Part shown: positions 57,389-64,000 of the stretch, in pieces
Numbering within the stretch: the stretch's first letter is position 1
Layout: the number at the start of each line of letters is the position of its first letter
Origin: Magicicada septendecula
Lineage: Eukaryota; Arthropoda; Insecta; Hemiptera; Cicadidae
NCBI GenBank assembly: GCA_034769895.1
Contig: CM068373.1
Span: 435,221,080-435,285,079 of the forward strand
DNA: 64,000 nt
Direction: 5' to 3'
Made by a program: the position numbers and the translations under genes
The notes under the pieces: generated by a model
Seen by the model: the letters and a program-made list of their open reading frames with translations, nothing else
Database searches by the model: none
Told to the model about the DNA's origin: nothing

Positions 57389-60285
57389 TGTAATATAATT
57401 TATTACAAATATAAAAGAATATAGATAGCAAGAATTATGTATGTTGTCTGAATCTCGGTGTTGAACTCGCCGATGATACAGCTCCACTTTGGATTCACCA
57501 ATTACAAAGAATAAATTAAATATAAATAATGTTTTATAATTAAGTGTGATTGATTGATAATAAAATAAAATTTTGTAAGTTATGGAATTTTTACTAATAT
57601 TGAGTTTTGGTTTAATTGGTTGATTTAATTAATTAATAATTAATTAATTAATTGTGTGTGTACTTTTCTCAGGTATTTATTCTAGCACTGTAAATTATTT
57701 TTGTTTAGAAAAAAATAGTTAACATTAATTGTATAAATAAAAACAACTCTTGTAATTGAATAATGATGTTCATTTATTGACATTCAAAATTATGCACCAT
57801 TCAAACTGCGCATGGCCAAGGCATTGGCTAATATGTGCTCCAGTCGGTAGCGAACAAGATCAACAAAATATATTTTTTATAAGGTTAGTAATTATGATTC
57901 TTTTAACGAGTCGAAATGGTCAGAGGGCAAGGAACAAGATACATTCTTACAGGTATTCTTAAACTAAATTATTATGGCTGAAATAAAACAAGATTATTAT
58001 TTAAATTGTCAATTAGGAAAATGAATATCGAACCAATTCGACGAATGACGTCACTCCCTTCAAGCTGGCAGTGTACTCGTGCTGGTTCGTAAATCAAGTA
58101 TGGCCGACATCACCTCGATTTTAGCTGCGATGAACTTGTTGGGCTTCTCCCGCAGAAATAAATAAATATTCCCTTCTCTGCGAAGTAGTGTTGGTCCAGG
58201 AATATAGTGTAGAGTGTCCTCTCTTTTCCTGCGATGTCGTTTCGTAATGGGTTTCTTGTGAAGTGTCCGGTGTTCAAATATGTGTATACGTGTTTTGCGA
58301 ATATGGTCCAAAATTGTCTCAAAATGGCTGTTGATTTCTTGTGTTTGAGTTTGATGGTGTTATTACTGTTGTTTGGAATTAGTGAGGTGTTAAAAATTAA
58401 TAGTTAATGTTATTTTCACTTTTAGATAACCTCTGTTACACGCCGCATAACCACACTCGGTTTTACACAAAATTATTCTTTTTCGGTATTGTGCTAATAC
58501 ATTTCCAACTAGTCGTCTTCACTATTAACAATAGACTAATAGACTGAACGTCGTCGTTTTAGGGTAATTTGTGATGTCTTTTTCCTCTTTATATGTTCAA
58601 TTATAAAAATATCTGTCTAAGACTTGGTTCACCATCTAAATATACATAATAAGTTTTCTTATTTTTTACTGTATTTCAAATATTTCTTAATTTTACATAA
58701 ATCTAACTACTCAGTAATATTGATTAATTAATTTTACATCTTTGGATATATAGCTGGGTTTGTTTCAAGCTCATTTAAGACCAAAAATTACAATTTTTTA
58801 TAATTATTGTATGCCTCATATTTTGGACAAATTTATTGTTTAAATGGTTTTTAATTGTTTTTTTCTGATAATATTTCCATGGAATATTCTTAATAACTCT
58901 GTGATTATCTTTGTTGTTAATAATTTTGTTGTTAAAACACTTCAATATTGATTAATTTACTGTTTAGTCTGATTTGATTACCATTATAGGCCTAGTATTA
59001 TTTGTTTCAAAAAGAAGTTAATTTTCTTTCCTTTGTCATTCTATTCGCTATTAATTGTATCTGTATTAATTATATTTTCAATTTCTGTATTGTATGTATT
59101 GAATTCTATCCCTTATTATATAATTGGATTCTCTGATAGATAGTTTTGGTTTACATTACTAGTCTGTGTTTTCTAAAGTGGTGTCTTAGCTAGTCTGCTT
59201 GTACATTATATATGGTTTACTGTTTTGAATAAAATTATTACATTTCTATATCCTACTTGCCTCTCTGCCTTACACACTGGAAAATTAAATAACATGATTT
59301 TAAAATACAATGGAATATCTTATATCTACTAAACTTTTTTTTATAATATCATTTAAACATAACAAAAACATCTTATGCCTAATAACACTTTCAGTTATCC
59401 ACTGTCTCTTGTGTTTATTATACCTATTTTAGTAATATAATAAAATGAAAATAAAAACATCTTATAATTACTGACACCTTCAGTTATTAACTGTCTCTAG
59501 TGTTCATTATGAAAAAAAAAATAAAAACATCTTATACGTATTATTTTCTTATACTACTTAATTTTTAAAAACACTTTTGTTATCAAAATTGCCCTCAGTC
59601 ATTAGACTGTCTCTTTAGTTTTTATATAGTATTTCCCTACACTGATGGTAGTCTTTTTAATAGATTTCTTATACTACACTTCATTATAGTGTGTCACTTA
59701 TTTTGGCTACACTAATGGTAGTCCTTTTTAATAGATTTTTCACATATTATACTTACAACTAGTATACAATTCGGTTTTCTTTGGGATTGTATCTTGTAAC
59801 TTGTTACTGGGTCTAAATATATTGGTTTTAATTTTATTCAAATGGTATGTATTCCATTATTAACATTTTTTGGAATAACTCTTCTTGTTTCTAGGCTCTT
59901 TGTAGAAATCTTGACCTATTTTGTCCTTTCTTCATTATTATATTAGTAATCTCTGGTCTTGTGGTTTCTCTGCATCTTGACCTTATACATTTCCCTTATT
60001 AATATGGTTTCATCCTTTTATTTCCTTTTTCTTGTCCTTCCCTTTTTACTGCTTCCCCAATCTACTGGGTATACTGCTGGTTTATTGGGTTTTTACATAG
60101 TAAGTTATTTTGATCAATGGTTTTCTTTGTTATTTTTCATTCTCATTAACATTTTATTGACTTAATATACAGTTTCTAGTGTAATCCTTAAAACAATTCA
60201 TTCTTCTCACTCACTATGGAACTTTTCTTCTTTATTTATGTTGCATTAAGTTAAATGTTTAGCGTGATACTTTTGTTATGCTACA
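57389..60285 (-). repeat. 5' LTR of the Gypsy element, interrupted
   Basis: Matches 46797-49697 with about thirty differences by eye over 2.9 kb, including a 4-nt indel near the terminus. Homology ends at 60285, where the Penelope-like element begins. The remaining ~1.9 kb of this LTR, with its tandem repeats, should lie beyond the right window edge. The 83-codon frame at 58060-58311 is simply the LTR duplicate of 47474-47725. Confidence 0.85.
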
Positions 60286-60338
60286 ATATATATTACTATA
60301 ATACTTATAACTATTTTACCTCAAGATGTATTTTTTCT

Positions 60339-62957
60339 TTAGGGACATGTTTCGGGAGATCCTGTTCTCCCATCTTCAACCTTCGCCATCTTGCTTCTGG
60401 TGCAGTATTTGTGTGTTGGCTTCTGGATGTTATTATGGTGGTTTGTTGGTCTTTGGTCCTTCAATGTTGCATTATTGTGTGTGGTTGTGGTATCTGTTTT
60501 TGTATTTTGTGTATTTTCGATGTTGAGTGCTTTGAATATTGTGTCATGTTTTGTATTGATTTGTATTTGTTCTGGTATTAATTTGTTTTGTGTTTTATGT
60601 TTGTAAATCTGTAAATTTTCCCAAATGTTCATTATGGTGCCTTTGTGTGGTATATGTTTTATTAGTGTTACATTGGTTATGTCTGGGAATTCATGTCCTG
60701 TGTTTATTGCATGTGTGGCTAAATTGGATTTATATATGTTTGGTTTTTTGTATGCATTTAGGTGTTCAAAATAACGTTTTTTCAGCTGTTTTTTTGTTTG
60801 TCCTATATAACATTTATTGCAATCTTGGCATTCAATTTTGTATATACCGTTGGTTGTCGTATTATCTTTGTTGTGTGAGTTATTTATATTTTGCAATTTA
60901 TTTTTATTAGTTTTGTATGCTATTTTTATATCTGTGTTTTTAAATAGTTTTGTTAGTTTTGACATTTTATTATTTATATATGTGAATGTGGCCCATTTTT
61001 TGTTGTTGTTATTATTTATGTGTTGTTCAGTTTGATTAATTCTTAATTGTTCAGTTTTTATTTTGTATTTGATTTTATTTTCTATTTTGATCATAGTATT
61101 TTTATTGTATCCATTTGCTTAACCAATTTGGTGTATTATATTTCTTTCTTTGTCAGTTTCTTGTTTGTTTAGGGGTATTTTGTACATTCTGTTAAATAAC
61201 GAATAAAATGCTGCCATTTTATGTTGTGGTGGGTGGTCAGAATGGTTAGGTATAATGATGTTAGTGGAAGTTGGTTTTCTATATATTGCATATTGTTTGT
61301 GTTTGTTGTATCTTGTGATGGTTATGTCTAAATAGTTGATTTTGTTATGTTTTTCTTTTTATTCTGTGAATTGTATTTTGGGATGTATGTTATTGATTTG
61401 TTTCAGTATGTTCTCTGCATTTGTGTTTTTGTTATTTGATACATATAGTCCATCATCTACATATCTTATCCATATGCCATCTGGGTCATGTGTTTTTATG
61501 ATATTTTGTATTTTGGTGTCTATATGTTGTAGGAATATTTCTGCTATTATGCTTGATAATGGTGATCCCATTGCTAAACCTTCTTTCTGTTGATAAATTT
61601 TGCTATTAAATTCAAAGTAATTTTGTTTTAGTATTAGTTGGAGACTATTTTTTATTTCGGTTATATATTGTTTGTTTTCATTTTGTTCTATAAGTTTGTT
61701 TATTATTATGTCAATTGTTTCTTCTACTGGGATATTAGTGTACATGTTTGTTATGTCATATGATGTGAAAAATGTATTTTCATTTATATTTATTATTTTT
61801 AGTTTGTCTATTAATTCGTATGTATTTTTTATGTTATGATGGTTATTTGTTAGTTGGTTATTTTTTAGTTTTTGTGCTATTATTCTTGCTATTTTGTATG
61901 TAGGAGCTTTTTTGAAATTGATTAATGGACGTATTGGGTTGTTTAATTTGTGTATTTTTATTAGGCTGTTCATTTTAGGTGGTTCTGGATTATTGTTTAT
62001 ATATATGTCTATGTTTTTATTGTTGAAAATGTTTTTATTTGTTTTTATTAGTTTTATTGTTTGTTTAAGATAGTTTTCTGTTGGGTTTTTATCTAGTTGT
62101 ACGCATTTATTATTGTTGATGAAGTCTTCGGTTTTTTTGATGTAGTCTGTTTTATCAATGATTACTGTTGCTTGACTTTTGTCTGCTTTAGTTATTATTA
62201 AATTATTGTTCTTTACTTTATCTTTAATTTCTTTTATTGTTTTATTGTTTTTCTTTTGTTTATCTTTGTTTTTCATTTCGCTAGTGATTATTTTTTTAAT
62301 TATATGTGCTGCTTCTGTTCTTTTTTCTTCTTGTATATTGTCTTTTATTAGGTTAATGGCAAATTCTGTTTCTACTATTAAATTTTCTAGATTTTTGTTT
62401 GCATTTTGGGTTATGTTAGTTTTTGACATATTGTTTAAATATTCTGTTTCTTTTTTGTTAAATTCTGTATTGCTGAGGTTAATGGTTCGAGGGTAAAATG
62501 TGTGTTTATTTTTGTTTTTTTGTTCTTGATTTTTGTTTTGTTGTTTTAATGTGTTAAGTTTTTTGTTGATTGTATAAGTCTTTTTGTTTTTCTCAAATCT
62601 TATTTTATTTTCTATGTTATTGTATTTATTGTTCCAAGTGATTGGATGTAATAAATTTGTTAGCTCTAAGTGTAGTTTGTATATGTCTAGTGTTATGCTA
62701 TTTTTCTTACTGTATAATTGATTAATTTCGTTTTGTATCCATAGCCTTTGTGCTTGTTTTATAGTTTTTTGTGCAGTCATATTTTTGTTGTTTGTGTTTA
62801 TGTTGATGTATTTAGGTGTTAAATTATGTTTTTGGCATTGTCTATTGAAGTATATGTTTATGTTTGTGTTCATTAGTTGTTTTTTTCGTGTTTGGAATTT
62901 GTTTAACAATTTGGTAATGTGGTTATATGGAATTGTGGTTATGTTGTTTGTGTACAT
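60339..62957 (-). pseudogene. PLE reverse transcriptase / GIY-YIG endonuclease, two stops
   Basis: One frame of 873 codons from ATG 62957. A Lys/Asn-rich N-terminus precedes the reverse transcriptase: SYDITNMYTNIP (about residue 395), GLAMGSPLSSIIAE (about 457) and YVDD (about 499). After TAA at 61359-61361 the frame continues (HNKINYLDITI) to a second TAA at 61119-61121. The endonuclease follows: GIYKIECQDCNKCYIGQTKK with GIY and YIG, a C-x2-C pair and later THAINTGH, the Cys/His pattern of Penelope endonucleases. It would nick target DNA and prime reverse transcription (family knowledge). Both stops lie in one frame, so the reverse transcriptase and endonuclease parts are not separate genes. 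The frame ends inside the ribozyme-like motif. Confidence 0.85.
60341..60382 (-). ncRNA. Hammerhead-ribozyme-like motif (minimal, PLE type), copy 1
   Basis: The minus strand reads, in order, AGG, TTGAAGA, T, GGGAGA-loop-TCTCCC (exact 6-bp stem II), GAAA, then ACATGTC and CCT. This is the hammerhead order CUGANGA - stem II - GAAA - stem III - GUC cleavage triplet, with stem I AGG/CCT. Stem III is tiny but ACATGT is self-complementary, which would allow dimers, as proposed for Penelope ribozymes. The core reads T where the conserved C3 is expected, so activity is doubtful. It overlaps the 3' end of the coding frame. Confidence 0.6.
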
Positions 62958-63222
62958 GTTAATGTATATTTATGTGAGAGATGATTTGTTATCTGTTATT
63001 TGGTAGTTGATTTCACTTATTTGCTATTCACTTCACTATTTTTTCTTCACTATACACTTTTGTTTTTGCTTTGTTTTATAACCTCACTTTTCGTTTTTTC
63101 ACTGTAGGCTTATTTACCTTGTATGGTTATATTATTTCATTCACTTTCTGCTACAGTCCGTTTCTTGATGTATATAATACTATAATACTTATAACTATTT
63201 TACCTCAAGATGTATTTTTTCT

Positions 63223-63978
63223 TTAGGGACATGTTTCGGGAGATCCTGTTCTCCCATCTTCAACCTTCGCCATCTTGCTTCTGGTGCAGTATTTGTGTGT
63301 TGGCTTCTGGATGTTATTATGGTGGTTTGTTGGTCTTTGGTCCTTCAATGTTGCATTATTGTGTGTGGTTGTGGTATCTGTTTTTGTATTTTGTGTATTT
63401 TCGATGTTGAGTGCTTTGAATATTGTGTCATGTTTTGTATTGATTTGTATTTGTTCTGGTATTAATTTGTTTTGTGTTTTATGTTTGTAAATCTGTAAAT
63501 TTTCCCAAATGTTCATTATGGTGCCTTTGTGTGGTATATGTTTTATTAGTGTTACATTGGTTATGTCTGGGAATTCATGTCCTGTGTTTATTGCATGTGT
63601 GGCTAAATTGGATTTATATATGTTTGGTTTTTTGTATGCATTTAGGTGTTCAAAATAACGTTTTTTCAGCTGTTTTTTTGTTTGTCCTATATAACATTTA
63701 TTGCAATCTTGGCATTCAATTTTGTATATACCGTTGGTTGTCGTATTATCTTTGTTGTGTGAGTTATTTATATTTTGCAATTTATTTTTATTAGTTTTGT
63801 ATGCTATTTTTATATCTGTGTTTTTAAATAGTTTTGTTAGTTTTGACATTTTATTATTTATATATGTGAATGTGGCCCATTTTTTGTTGTTGTTATTATT
63901 TATGTGTTGTTCAGTTTGATTAATTCTTAATTGTTCAGTTTTTATTTTGTATTTGATTTTATTTTCTATTTTGATCAT
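63223..63978 (-). pseudogene. PLE GIY-YIG endonuclease part, second copy
   Basis: The 251-codon translation is identical to the endonuclease part of the first copy: GIY about residues 83-85, YIG 96-98, C-x2-C at 89/92, His at 128 and 134. It starts at an internal ATG after the second TAA of the larger frame, so on its own it is a fragment without reverse transcriptase in this window. Confidence 0.75.
63225..63266 (-). ncRNA. Hammerhead-ribozyme-like motif, copy 2
   Basis: Exact repeat of the motif at 60341-60382, 2,884 bp away, with the same C3-to-T change. Two such sites in tandem would release a unit-length RNA if active. Confidence 0.6.
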
Positions 63979-64000
63979 AGTATTTTTATTGTATCCATTT

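Larger units (their letters stand above)
60286..63177 (-). mobile_element. Penelope-like element, full unit
   Basis: A 2,884-bp unit read on the minus strand, with reverse transcriptase then GIY-YIG endonuclease. Its first ~820 bp (plus coordinates) recur at 63178-64000, giving the tandem or pseudo-LTR layout typical of Penelope-like elements. It interrupts the Gypsy 5' LTR. Confidence 0.9.
63178..64000 (-). mobile_element. Second PLE copy (3' part; runs off the window)
   Basis: Repeats 60294-61116 at an offset of 2,884 bp. Includes the complete 251-codon endonuclease part. Whether a full second unit or only a pseudo-LTR follows cannot be seen. Confidence 0.9.

Noticed and set aside
60590-61035. 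Hydrophobic plus-strand frames over the PLE
   Set aside because: They are antisense shadows of a Lys/Asn-rich gene, which reads as Leu/Val/Phe/Cys-rich in reverse.

Overview
The window is animal DNA, most likely from an arthropod such as an insect. It is AT-rich, has no operon-like gene packing, and nearly everything recognisable is a transposable element (TE). The families seen are mariner, hAT, a Mutator/Kolobok-like transposon, Ty3/Gypsy and other LTR elements, a Penelope-like element (PLE), and two multicopy protein families known from arthropod and cnidarian genomes. I find no convincing host gene, tRNA, rRNA or CRISPR array. The arthropod assignment is an inference from the TE families, not from a host gene.

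Left part (1-18.5 kb), dispersed decayed elements: a foldback element (241-411) inside a longer inverted repeat; a 94-bp hAT-type miniature element (614-707); a frameshifted pseudogene of an unnamed multicopy family (1867-3552); a degraded hAT miniature element (4736-5146); a broken mariner (7570-8843); a decayed gene with a PIN/FEN1-like C-terminus (11390-14118); a ~255-bp repeat array (14111-14835); and a Mutator-like transposase gene inside inverted repeats (15341-18402).

Middle part (19.4-45.8 kb): a minus-strand, apparently non-autonomous LTR element (2,060-bp LTRs, primer-binding site, coiled-coil gag-like remnant, no pol) arranged as LTR-internal-LTR-internal-LTR. The two ~9.53-kb units are almost identical. 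Each carries the same hAT transposon with the same 8-bp target duplication. The hAT gene is intact (794 codons) in the second unit and has a 1-nt frameshift in the first. The middle LTR is a mosaic of the outer two, which localises an unequal crossover to under 100 bp. The third LTR is split by a 5.16-kb TG...CA insertion.

Right part (45.8-64 kb), a nest of elements: a plus-strand 5' LTR with a classical primer-binding site (45800-46631) cuts into the third LTR. A minus-strand Gypsy element with very long LTRs (4,827 bp) sits in its leader. That element has gag and pol joined by a canonical -1 frameshift heptamer, broken by two stops and one frameshift. A tandem PLE (reverse transcriptase plus GIY-YIG endonuclease) with hammerhead-ribozyme-like motifs interrupts the Gypsy 5' LTR and runs off the window.

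The elements do not act together as a pathway. The logic of the window is successive insertion, recombination and decay. Only the 794-aa hAT transposase (35354-37738) looks intact.
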